Shown here one piece after another: positions 15,595-23,071 of a stretch of DNA of 23,071 bases (position 1 is its first letter; each line of letters starts with the position of its first letter). A program made the position numbers and the translations under genes. The notes under the pieces were generated by a model that was not told the DNA's origin, ran no database searches, and was given only the letters and a program-made list of their open reading frames with translations. The DNA lies in the NCBI GenBank assembly GCA_049585195.1, contig JBAUZG010000318.1:1-23071 (forward strand), in the 5' to 3' direction. The DNA is from KBS-96 sp049585195. Lineage in GTDB: Bacteria; Acidobacteriota; Terriglobia; Bryobacterales; Bryobacteraceae.

Positions 15595-16680
15595 ATGAAA
15601 GCGACACAACTACTCCATGACCTGGGCCAGAGCCTCTGGCTCGACAACATTACCCGCGACCTGCTGAACAGCGGTACGCTCAAACGCTACATCGGCGAGC
15701 TGTCGGTAACAGGGCTCACATCGAATCCGACGATCTTCGACCATGCGATCAAGAACAGCCCTTCGTATGACGCGCCAATTCGCGAAGGGCTGGCGAAAGG
15801 CCAGTCCGGCGAAGCGCTCTTTTTCGAGCTGGCGCTCGAGGACATCACTCGGGCAGCCGACCTGTTTCGACCGATTAACGATCGGACGAACGGCGTCGAC
15901 GGCTGGGTCTCGTTGGAAGTCTCGCCGCTGCTGGCGCACGACACGGCCAGCACGCTTGCCGCGGCTCAGGATTTGTTTCGACGCGCGGCGCGACCTAACC
16001 TCTTTATTAAGATCCCCGGTACCCAGGAAGGTTTGCCCGCCATCGAGGAAGCGATCTTTGCCGGGATACCGATCAATGTGACGCTCCTGTTTTCGCGCGA
16101 GCACTATCTCGCCGCTGCCGAGGCGTTTCTGCGCGGCATCGAGCGTCGTATCGATGCCGGGCTCAATCCCAATGTCGGCTCCGTCGCGTCGGTCTTTATC
16201 AGCCGCTGGGATGGAGCCGTCATGGGCAAGGCGCCCGACGGCCTTCGCGACCAGCTCGGCATTGCGATCGCAAAGCGCACATACAAGGCGTATCGATCTC
16301 TACTCGGCTCGCCGCGCTGGCAGCGCGTCTACAATCTCGGCGCCCGCCCGCAACGTCTGTTATGGGCCAGCACAGGAACCAAAGACCCCAAGGCCTCCGA
16401 CGTTCTGTACATCAAATCCCTGGCGGCGCCTTTCACTGTCAACACCATGCCCGAAGGCACGTTGAAGGCCCTGGCGGATCATGGTGAACTGGGCGCCATT
16501 CTTCCGGCAGACGGCGGCGATTGCGAAGAAGTCCTGGCCCAGTTCGCGAAGGCCGGCATTGACATCGACGCGTTGGGCGCCCAGCTTCAGGATGAAGGGG
16601 CGAAGTCGTTTGTCAAGTCATGGAACGATCTGATGGATGTGATCGCGTCCAAGAGCGCCGCGCTCAAGAAGGCCAGTTAA
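15595..16680 (+). CDS. tal: Transaldolase
   Basis: 361 residues, matching the longer bacterial transaldolase type often found beside pgi and zwf. It moves a dihydroxyacetone unit between sedoheptulose-7-phosphate and glyceraldehyde-3-phosphate. The Schiff-base lysine is Lys139 in LFIKIPGT. Other family blocks are GLTSNPTIF (40-48), WVSLEVSP (104-111) and INVTLLFS. It opens a same-strand run of seven carbohydrate genes with short gaps. The 270 bp upstream (15325-15594) holds no supported gene, only a 21-codon ATG frame at 15381-15446 with no ribosome-binding site, and probably contains the operon promoter. The start ATG is preceded by CGAGATAG, a modest Shine-Dalgarno. Confidence 0.95.
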   Translation: MKATQLLHDLGQSLWLDNITRDLLNSGTLKRYIGELSVTGLTSNPTIFDHAIKNSPSYDAPIREGLAKGQSGEALFFELALEDITRAADLFRPINDRTNGVDGWVSLEVSPLLAHDTASTLAAAQDLFRRAARPNLFIKIPGTQEGLPAIEEAIFAGIPINVTLLFSREHYLAAAEAFLRGIERRIDAGLNPNVGSVASVFISRWDGAVMGKAPDGLRDQLGIAIAKRTYKAYRSLLGSPRWQRVYNLGARPQRLLWASTGTKDPKASDVLYIKSLAAPFTVNTMPEGTLKALADHGELGAILPADGGDCEEVLAQFAKAGIDIDALGAQLQDEGAKSFVKSWNDLMDVIASKSAALKKAS

Positions 16681-16699
16681 GCATCGGGAGACTCTCGTC

Positions 16700-17434
16700 A
16701 TGAATGTGCTGGTTGTCGATGTGGGTGGCACTCACGTCAAGGTTCTCGTCAGCGGGCAAAGCGAGTCTCGGAACTTCGAATCCGGACCGGCGATGGATGC
16801 CAGAGGCATGGTCTCCGGGGTGAAGAAAATTGCCGGTGACTGGAGTTATGAAGCCGTATCGATCGGTTATCCGGGACCGGTTCTCCACAATCGGCCGCTC
16901 GCGGAGCCGCACAACTTAGGCCGCGGTTGGGTCGGTTTCAATTTTGACGCCGCTTTCGGGCGCCCGGTGAGGCTTATCAATGACGCGGCCATGCAGGCTC
17001 TCGGAAGCTACAACGGCGGGAAGATGCTGTTCCTGGGCCTCGGAACGGGTCTGGGGTCCACGATGATTGTGGATGGCATCATCGAGCCGATGGAGCTCGG
17101 CCATTTGCCTTACAGGAATCACACCTACGAGGATTACATTGGGCAGCGGGGGTTGGATCGCTGGGGCAAACATAGATGGCGGCGCTATCTGGCGGACGTT
17201 GTAGCCCGCTTGATTGCTGCGCTTGAACCCGAGGACGTGGTCCTGGGCGGAGGGAACGTAAAACAACTCGAGGAGTTGCCTCCAGGCTGCCGGGCGGGCG
17301 ACAACGCCAACGCCTTTCTCGGGGGATTTCGCCTTTGGGAGAATTCTGCTGAAGCGCGACGCACCAGCCGCTCGACCACGTGCTCCGAACACTCTTACAG
17401 CCAGACAAAAGGAACACAGATATGGAAACAGTAG
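16700..17434 (+). CDS. ROK-family sugar kinase, probable (polyphosphate) glucokinase
   Basis: 244 residues with the ASKHA/ROK phosphate-binding start VVDVGGTHVKVLV, a GYPGPV block, catalytic-base Asp95 in NDAAMQALG, GLGTGLGSTMIVDG, and LGHLPYRNHTYEDYIG followed by VVLGGGNVKQL. The zinc-binding CxCGxxGC of classical ROK proteins is absent, as in polyphosphate-dependent glucokinases, which this resembles in size and in the ELGHLPYR region. The likely reaction is phosphorylation of glucose to G6P for the downstream pathway, with ATP or polyphosphate as donor undecided. It begins 19 bp after tal with GGGAG in place. The last 4 codons and stop overlap the pgi start, so the two are probably translationally coupled. 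Confidence 0.85.
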   Translation: MNVLVVDVGGTHVKVLVSGQSESRNFESGPAMDARGMVSGVKKIAGDWSYEAVSIGYPGPVLHNRPLAEPHNLGRGWVGFNFDAAFGRPVRLINDAAMQALGSYNGGKMLFLGLGTGLGSTMIVDGIIEPMELGHLPYRNHTYEDYIGQRGLDRWGKHRWRRYLADVVARLIAALEPEDVVLGGGNVKQLEELPPGCRAGDNANAFLGGFRLWENSAEARRTSRSTTCSEHSYSQTKGTQIWKQ

Positions 17435-19083
17435 TAGAACCACTTATCAATCGCCCGCTCACCGAGCGCCCTGCGTGGAAGAACCTCGAAATTCATTTTC
17501 GCGAGATACGTGAGCTGCATCTCCGGCAGCTATTCGCCGGTGACCCGGAGCGTGGCAAACGCATGACGGCCGAAGCGGAGGGCATTTACCTCGATTACTC
17601 GAAAAATCGCATCACGGACCACGCGATCAAGCTCCTCTTGCAACTCGCCGAGGAATCCGGCCTGCGAGCGCGGATCGACGCCATGTTCCGGGGAGACAAG
17701 ATCAACACTACCGAAAATCGGGCGGTGCTCCATGTCGCCTTGCGCGCGCCGCGAGGAACATCAATCGTCGTCGACGGCCATAACGTTGTGCCGGATGTGC
17801 ACTCGGTGCTCGACAAGATGGCCGATTTTTCCAACCGTGTGCGGAGTGGGACGTGGAAGGGGCATACCGGCAGGCGAATTCGCAACGTTGTCAACATAGG
17901 GATCGGTGGTTCCGACCTTGGGCCGGTCATGGCCTACGAGGCGTTGAAGCACTACAGCGAGCGCGCCATGACGTTTCGCTTCGTTTCCAACGTCGATGGC
18001 ACCGACTTCGCGGAAGCCGTCCGCGATCTCGATCCATCGGAAACCCTCTTCATCGTCTCTTCGAAAACCTTCACGACGCTCGAGACGATGACGAATGCTC
18101 ACACGGCTCGCGACTGGTCGCTCAAAGGTTTAGGCGGTGATGAAAAGTCGGTCGCCAAGCATTTTGTAGCCGTCTCGACCAACGCGGCGGAAGTGTCAAA
18201 ATTTGGGATCGACACGGCCAATATGTTCGAGTTCTGGGATTGGGTTGGGGGCCGTTACTCGATGGACTCGGCGATCGGCCTCTCGACCATGCTCGCCATC
18301 GGTCCGGATCACTTCCGAGCGATGTTGGAAGGCTTTCACAAGATGGACGAGCACTTCCGCACAGCTCCTTTCGAGCGCAACCTACCTGTACTAATGGGTC
18401 TGTTAGCTGTCTGGTACAGCAATTTCTTTGGCTCAGAAACTGTTGCGGTATTGCCCTACGAGCAGTACTTGAAGCGATTCCCGGCTTACCTGCAGCAGTT
18501 GACGATGGAGAGCAACGGCAAACATGTCACGCTAAGCGGTGAGCGGGTTGCCTATCAGACCGGACCTATTTATTGGGGCGAGCCAGGAACGAACGGCCAG
18601 CACTCGTTCTATCAACTCATTCACCAGGGGACCAGGCTCATCCCTTGCGACTTCATTGCGTTCGGCCATCCATTGAACCCGCTAGGCCGGCATCATGACA
18701 TGCTACTTGCGAACGTCTTTGCGCAGACGGAGGCGCTGGCTTTTGGTAAAACGCGCGAGCAAGTCAAGGCTGAAGGTACTCCCGATTGGCTCGTGCCGCA
18801 TCGCGTTTTCGAGGGCAACCGCCCGTCGAACACCATCCTTGCCGAGCGTCTTACACCCGAGATGCTTGGCAAGCTTGTCGCGCTTTACGAGCACTTCGTG
18901 TTCACGCAGGGCACCATCTGGGGCATCGATTCGTTTGACCAATGGGGCGTCGAGTTGGGTAAGGTGCTGGCAAAGAAGATCATCCCGGAACTGGAGAATC
19001 AGAAAGAACCCAAGCTCGAGCACGACAGTTCGACGAACAACTTGATCGCCCGGTACCGAAAAATCAAGGAGACATCGAAATGA
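17422..19083 (+). CDS. pgi: Glucose-6-phosphate isomerase
   Basis: 553 residues from the ATG at 17422, which has AAAAGGAACA just upstream. The frame is open to 17380, but that extension would lie deeper inside the kinase gene. The protein interconverts glucose-6-phosphate and fructose-6-phosphate. Signatures seen are NIGIGGSDLGPVMAYEAL, the PGI block WVGGRYSMDSAIGL, YLQQLTMESNGKHV, and the active-site GEPGTNGQHSFYQLIHQG. Length is normal for the large PGI type. It overlaps the kinase gene upstream and the DUF2090 gene downstream (ATGA). This is the junction enzyme linking the oxidative branch with glycolysis. Confidence 0.97.
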   Translation: METVVEPLINRPLTERPAWKNLEIHFREIRELHLRQLFAGDPERGKRMTAEAEGIYLDYSKNRITDHAIKLLLQLAEESGLRARIDAMFRGDKINTTENRAVLHVALRAPRGTSIVVDGHNVVPDVHSVLDKMADFSNRVRSGTWKGHTGRRIRNVVNIGIGGSDLGPVMAYEALKHYSERAMTFRFVSNVDGTDFAEAVRDLDPSETLFIVSSKTFTTLETMTNAHTARDWSLKGLGGDEKSVAKHFVAVSTNAAEVSKFGIDTANMFEFWDWVGGRYSMDSAIGLSTMLAIGPDHFRAMLEGFHKMDEHFRTAPFERNLPVLMGLLAVWYSNFFGSETVAVLPYEQYLKRFPAYLQQLTMESNGKHVTLSGERVAYQTGPIYWGEPGTNGQHSFYQLIHQGTRLIPCDFIAFGHPLNPLGRHHDMLLANVFAQTEALAFGKTREQVKAEGTPDWLVPHRVFEGNRPSNTILAERLTPEMLGKLVALYEHFVFTQGTIWGIDSFDQWGVELGKVLAKKIIPELENQKEPKLEHDSSTNNLIARYRKIKETSK

Positions 19084-20000
19084 CGATTGGCTTCGACAAA
19101 CCTCTTTACATCCTGCCCTTCGATCATCGAGGCTCGTTCCAGACGAAGCTGTTCGGCTGGAAAGGCACGCTGACCTCAGACCAAACGGCACAAATCGCCG
19201 CCAGCAAACAAGTGATTTACGACGGCTTCAGGGCGGCCCTTCAGAGTGGTGTGCCTGAGGAGAAGGCCGGCATCCTGGTGGACGAGCAGTTCGGCGCCGC
19301 GATTTTGCGCGACGCCAGGGAGCACGGCTATACCACCGCCTGCCCGGCCGAAAAGAGCGGACAGGAAGAGTTCGATTTTGAGTACGGCGAAGATTTCGTC
19401 GAACATATCGAGGCCTTTCAACCGACTTTCTGCAAGGTTTTGGTGCGTTACAACCCGGGCGGGGACCATGCCTTAAACGCACGGCAGGCGGCACGACTGA
19501 AACGATTGTCTGACTACCTGCATGAGAACAGCCGGAGCCGATTTATGTTCGAACTGCTGGTGCCGGCAGAGGCAGCACAACTCCACCAGCTCAATGGCGA
19601 TAAAAAAGCCTATGACCTCCACCTTCGTCCTCGACTGATGGTTGAGACCATCGAGCAATTGCAAGACGCGGGAGTTGAGCCGGACGTTTGGAAGATTGAG
19701 GGACTCGACAGCAGGGGCGATTGTGAAAGAATTGTCGCCGCCGCTCGCCGTGGCGGCAGGAGTGGAGTGGGCTGCATCATCCTGGGCCGCGGCGAGGACG
19801 ACCAAAAAGTACGCGAGTGGCTGGCGACCGCATCTGGAGTCCCTGGATTCATCGGCTTCGCAGTGGGGCGTACGAGCTTTTGGGATCCGCTCGTAAATTG
19901 GCGAGAAAGGAAGATCACGCGCGAAGAAGCGGTAAAGGACATTGTGCGCCGCTACCGCGAGTTTGTAGAAGTCTTCGATGAGAAGGCCCGCGCGGCGTAA
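19080..20000 (+). CDS. DUF2090 aldolase-like protein
   Basis: 306 residues starting within the pgi stop (ATGA at 19080-19083). It matches DUF2090, the TIM-barrel domain found at the C-terminus of some IolC proteins and associated with 5-dehydro-2-deoxyphosphogluconate aldolase: an N-terminal YILPFDHRGSF, later VLVRYNPGGD, MFELLVPAEA, VWKIEGLDS and FIGFAVGRTSFWDPL. Lys in VWKIEG is a candidate Schiff-base residue. No kinase domain is attached. Within a G6P/pentose-phosphate operon it might be a class I-type sugar-phosphate aldolase, but the substrate is not shown by the sequence. The family call is solid; the reaction is inferred. Confidence 0.85.
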   Translation: MTIGFDKPLYILPFDHRGSFQTKLFGWKGTLTSDQTAQIAASKQVIYDGFRAALQSGVPEEKAGILVDEQFGAAILRDAREHGYTTACPAEKSGQEEFDFEYGEDFVEHIEAFQPTFCKVLVRYNPGGDHALNARQAARLKRLSDYLHENSRSRFMFELLVPAEAAQLHQLNGDKKAYDLHLRPRLMVETIEQLQDAGVEPDVWKIEGLDSRGDCERIVAAARRGGRSGVGCIILGRGEDDQKVREWLATASGVPGFIGFAVGRTSFWDPLVNWRERKITREEAVKDIVRRYREFVEVFDEKARAA

Positions 20001-20063
20001 ATCAAACGTCTAGACGAAGCGCTATTTGATGAAGGGCAACGTTCAGAAAAGGGGAGTTACATA

Positions 20064-21089
20064 ATGCAACTTGGAATGGTGGGCCTGGGAAGAATGGGCG
20101 CCAATATGGTGCGGCGGCTTCTCAGAGGAGGTCATCGCTGTGTCGTTTTCGACATGTCGCCCAAAGCAGTGGATGAGCTGGTTGACGAAACTGCGATAGG
20201 GGCAACCAGTCTTCAAGATCTCGTGAAGAAGCTAGAGAAGCCGCGTGCGATCTGGTTGATGGTTCCCGCGGCAGTTGTAGATAGCACCATCTCTGAGATC
20301 GTGCCGTATCTGGATGCCGGGGACACGCTGATCGACGGCGGCAATTCGTACTATGTCGACGATATCCGGCGTGCCAAAGAACTTGCGGCGAAGGGAATTC
20401 ATTATGTGGATGTCGGCACAAGCGGCGGCGTGTGGGGTCTGGAACGAGGCTACTGCATGATGATCGGCGGCGAGGTGGAAGTGGTCAAACGTCTCGACCC
20501 AATTTTCGGACGGCTTGCGCCGGGTGCGGGCGACGTTCCACGTACGCCGGGACGCGAAAAGGTAGAAGGCACGGCCGAGCTGGGCTATCTGCACTGCGGC
20601 CCAAACGGCGCCGGCCACTTCGTGAAGATGGTCCATAACGGCATCGAGTACGGCCTGATGGCGGCCTACGCCGAGGGACTCGGTGTCTTGCGCGAGGCGG
20701 GCATAGGCAAACAGAAAGCTGTGATCGATGCAGAGACCACACCGCTGCGCAACCCGGAGCATTATCAGTACGATTTGAATCTAGGCGATATAGCGGAAGT
20801 GTGGCGCCGCGGCAGTGTCGTCGCTTCGTGGCTGCTCGATTTGACCGCGGCCGCGCTGGTCGAAGACTCCGCTCTTTCGAAGTTCGCTGGACGCGTTTCG
20901 GATTCAGGCGAAGGCCGCTGGACGATCAAAGCCGCTATCGATGAAGCCGTGCCTGTGCCCGTTCTCTCGACAGCGCTTTATCAGCGCTTCAGCTCGCGCG
21001 GTGAAGCGGATTATCAGGATAAACTGCTATCGGCAATGCGTTATCAGTTCGGCGGACACCTTGAAAAATCCGGGAAACAGGCTGCTTGA
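20064..21089 (+). CDS. gnd: 6-phosphogluconate dehydrogenase, short (decarboxylating) type
   Basis: 341 residues, the length of the short GntZ/YqeC-type enzymes rather than the roughly 470-residue dimeric form. It oxidatively decarboxylates 6-phosphogluconate to ribulose-5-phosphate; the short type often prefers NAD+. Seen here are the Rossmann GLGRMGANMVRRL, IDGGNSYYVDD, the substrate block DVGTSGGVWGLERGYCMM and the catalytic-lysine region HFVKMVHNGIEYGLM. AAGGGGAG lies 8 bp before the ATG. The gap after the DUF2090 gene is 63 bp, the largest inside the operon. Its stop lies 11 bp before the zwf start. Confidence 0.95.
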   Translation: MQLGMVGLGRMGANMVRRLLRGGHRCVVFDMSPKAVDELVDETAIGATSLQDLVKKLEKPRAIWLMVPAAVVDSTISEIVPYLDAGDTLIDGGNSYYVDDIRRAKELAAKGIHYVDVGTSGGVWGLERGYCMMIGGEVEVVKRLDPIFGRLAPGAGDVPRTPGREKVEGTAELGYLHCGPNGAGHFVKMVHNGIEYGLMAAYAEGLGVLREAGIGKQKAVIDAETTPLRNPEHYQYDLNLGDIAEVWRRGSVVASWLLDLTAAALVEDSALSKFAGRVSDSGEGRWTIKAAIDEAVPVPVLSTALYQRFSSRGEADYQDKLLSAMRYQFGGHLEKSGKQAA

Positions 21090-21100
21090 AAGGAGATGAG

Positions 21101-22495
21101 ATGAGCGATTCCCATTCTGACGCCCTCGTATTTTTTGGCGCAACGGGCGACCTGGCCTATAAGAAAATTTTCCCGTCCCTTCAGGCTATGGTGAAGCGTG
21201 GCACTCTCAATGTGCCGGTTGTCGGTGTTGCCAAGTCCGGTTGGAACATCGACCAGTTTCGTGCCCGAGCACAGGACAGTCTCGAGAAACATGGCGGCAT
21301 CGATCGCGCGGCCTTCGATAAGTTGACCGGCCTGCTGCGCTACGTAGACGGCGATTACAACGATCCGGCCACGTTTCGCGCCATCAAGAAAGAGCTTGGC
21401 TCCTGCGAACGGCCGGCGCACTATCTAGCTATCCCGCCGGTGCTGTTCGGGCTGGTCGTGGAACAACTGGGAAAATCGAACTGTGCCGAGGGCGCTCGCG
21501 TCATTATTGAAAAGCCGTTCGGTACGGATCTCACTTCCGCGCGCGAGCTCAACGCGATTTTACTCGGGACCTTTCGTGAGCGCTCGATCTTCCGCATCGA
21601 TCATTACCTGGGTAAGAGCCCGGTCCACAACATGCTCTACACCCGTTTCGCGAATTCGTTCCTGGAACCGTTCTGGAATCGCACTCACGTCGAGAGCGTT
21701 CAGATCACCATGGCCGAGGATTTCGGAATCCAAGGCCGCGGCGTCTTTTACGATGAGACCGGCACGGTACGCGACGTAATACAAAATCATCTATTCCAGG
21801 TGCTGGCTAATCTGGCCATGGAGCCGTCTGTCAGAACGGACAGTGAATCCATTCGAGATGAGAAGGTCAAAGTTCTCAAGGCAATTCCGCCAATCGACGA
21901 AAAGAACCTGGTTCGCGGGCAGTTTCGCGGCTATCGATCCGAGAAGGGCGTGGCACAGGACTCGCAAACGGAGACCTTTGCGGCTCTGCGGTTCGAGGTG
22001 AATTCGTGGCGCTGGCAAGGCGTTCCTTTTTACATTCGCGCCGGTAAGTGCTTGCCCGTAACATGCACGGAACTCCTTGTCCGGCTCCGGCGGCCACCCA
22101 AGGTGTTTCCCTCCGCTGCTCTGACGGCAAACCATTTCCGGTTCCGGATCAGTCCTGAAGTGACGTTCGCCATGAGCATGATGGTCAAGTCGGCGGGCGA
22201 CGATATGGTGGGCGAGCCCGTGGAAATGCTGGCGATCCGCGATCCAGGTGCGAATGCGATGGATGCCTACGAACGACTGCTTCGAGACGCTATGGCCGGA
22301 GACGCCACGCTGTTTGCCCGCGAGGATTATGTGGAAGAGGCATGGCGAATCGTCGATCCGGTTCTGAAGACGAAAACTCCTGTGTATCCGTATGAGCCCG
22401 GAACCTGGGGGCCTGCCGAAGTCGAACAACGAATTGTGCCCGAGGGTGGGTGGGACAATCCTGTGATCAAAGCGCAGGCGGCCGCCGGTGCGTAG
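21101..22495 (+). CDS. zwf: Glucose-6-phosphate 1-dehydrogenase
   Basis: 464 residues from the ATG at 21101, which has AAGGAGATGAG directly upstream; an in-frame TTG at 21086 lacks that support. It oxidises G6P to 6-phosphogluconolactone. Seen are the coenzyme loop FFGATGDLAYKK, the substrate and active-site motif RIDHYLGK (165-172), DVIQNHLFQVLA, and PFYIRAGKCLP. The glutamate that usually follows RIDHYLGK is Ser here (KSPVHN). Length is slightly short of the common 480-510. It is placed between gnd and pgl, so the full oxidative branch is encoded together. Confidence 0.96.
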   Translation: MSDSHSDALVFFGATGDLAYKKIFPSLQAMVKRGTLNVPVVGVAKSGWNIDQFRARAQDSLEKHGGIDRAAFDKLTGLLRYVDGDYNDPATFRAIKKELGSCERPAHYLAIPPVLFGLVVEQLGKSNCAEGARVIIEKPFGTDLTSARELNAILLGTFRERSIFRIDHYLGKSPVHNMLYTRFANSFLEPFWNRTHVESVQITMAEDFGIQGRGVFYDETGTVRDVIQNHLFQVLANLAMEPSVRTDSESIRDEKVKVLKAIPPIDEKNLVRGQFRGYRSEKGVAQDSQTETFAALRFEVNSWRWQGVPFYIRAGKCLPVTCTELLVRLRRPPKVFPSAALTANHFRFRISPEVTFAMSMMVKSAGDDMVGEPVEMLAIRDPGANAMDAYERLLRDAMAGDATLFAREDYVEEAWRIVDPVLKTKTPVYPYEPGTWGPAEVEQRIVPEGGWDNPVIKAQAAAGA

Positions 22496-22505
22496 GCTGT
22501 GCCGC

Positions 22506-23071
22506 ATGAACATGGAAGTGCTTGACGACGCCGAGTCGGTCGCCCAAAAGGCGGCGGCAATCATCGCGGAAGATGCCAGGGCGGCGGTTGCCGAACGAGG
22601 CCGTTTTGTGATGGCCGTAAGCGGCGGCCACACACCGTGGCTGATGTTGCGCGCGCTGACCTCCGAGCAGGTCCCGTGGCAGGCCGTCCACGTGGTGCAG
22701 GTCGACGAGCGTGTTGCTCCGACCGGACATCCGGACCGGAATCTCACGCATTTGCGAGAAAGCCTTCTCGATCGTGCCCCGCTTATTCCCGAGCACATCC
22801 ATGAAATGCCTGTAGAGTCGCCCGATTTGGAAACCGCGTCCGCGCAATACGCGGCGACACTCCGGCAGATTGCTGGATCGCCGCCAGTGCTCGACCTGGT
22901 TCACTTGGGCCTCGGGCCCGACGGCCATACGGCTTCACTTGTCCCCGGCGATCCGGTTCTGAATGTCCAGGATGCGGATGTCGCAATAAGTGATGTGTAC
23001 CAGGGGTGGCGCCGGATGACACTGACATATCCCGCGATCAACCGTTCCCGGCGGGTCCTGTGGGTTGTTAC
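22506..23071 (+). CDS. pgl: 6-phosphogluconolactonase, 5' part (runs off the window)
   Basis: The frame is open from ATG 22506 (or 22512) to the right edge, giving at least 188 residues of the usual 230-260. It hydrolyses 6-phosphogluconolactone to 6-phosphogluconate. Seen are AVSGGHTPWLML, VVQVDERVAP followed by the GHPDRN block, and the family motif LGLGPDGHTASLVPG. It starts 10 bp after the zwf stop. The C-terminus and operon end lie outside the window. Confidence 0.95.
   Translation, partial: MNMEVLDDAESVAQKAAAIIAEDARAAVAERGRFVMAVSGGHTPWLMLRALTSEQVPWQAVHVVQVDERVAPTGHPDRNLTHLRESLLDRAPLIPEHIHEMPVESPDLETASAQYAATLRQIAGSPPVLDLVHLGLGPDGHTASLVPGDPVLNVQDADVAISDVYQGWRRMTLTYPAINRSRRVLWVV

Noticed and set aside
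15447..15683. Minus-strand frame in the gap before tal (VFAFTSRLEDVFYERLSK)
   Set aside because: It looks somewhat protein-like, but half of it lies antisense to the tal start and no family is recognised.

Overview
The window is a GC-rich bacterial chromosome segment, most likely from an acidobacterium or a relative from soil. That assignment is inferred from the general look of the RepA, integrase and pentose-phosphate proteins. No rRNA or other taxonomic marker is present.

Layout. Bases 95-4063 hold a divergent DNA-repair pair, mutY (minus) and uvrA (plus), followed by tRNA-Tyr(GTA) and tRNA-Thr(GGT). Just past the tRNA-Thr 3' end, and up to about 13.7 kb, lies accessory DNA that reads as a worn-down integrated plasmid or integrative element. 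It contains the C-terminal remnant of a tyrosine integrase fused out of frame to an XRE-type HTH gene, and an XRE-STAND ATPase gene followed in the +1 frame by a TPR gene. A cupin gene and a NUDIX hydrolase gene come next. Then come a frameshifted plasmid-type repA, a scrap of a DnaA domain IV-like protein, an intact antitoxin/PIN-toxin pair, and a minus-strand string of broken plasmid genes (ArdC N-terminus, DUF6878-like, SSB-like). Two long stretches (5281-6390 and 9667-10604) hold no gene I can name.

From 13982 ordinary chromosome resumes. There is a secreted SYLF-domain protein, a histidine-phosphatase-family enzyme, and then a compact plus-strand operon for glucose-6-phosphate metabolism: transaldolase, ROK-type glucokinase-like kinase, glucose-6-phosphate isomerase, a DUF2090 aldolase-like protein, short-type 6-phosphogluconate dehydrogenase, glucose-6-phosphate dehydrogenase and 6-phosphogluconolactonase. 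The last gene runs off the right edge and was recovered by direct translation. Together these carry glucose to G6P, through the whole oxidative pentose phosphate branch, and back via transaldolase.

The most interesting part is the 6391-9666 module (XRE-STAND, TPR, cupin, NUDIX). It looks like a signal-responsive STAND regulator or immune-type sensor with two small-molecule or nucleotide-handling partners, carried on a mobile element. The STAND and TPR halves are in different frames, and the STAND stop codon sits in a CTTTGAC heptamer identical to the core of the prfB (RF2) +1 frameshift site, but without the upstream AGGGGG stimulator. An old indel is the simpler explanation.
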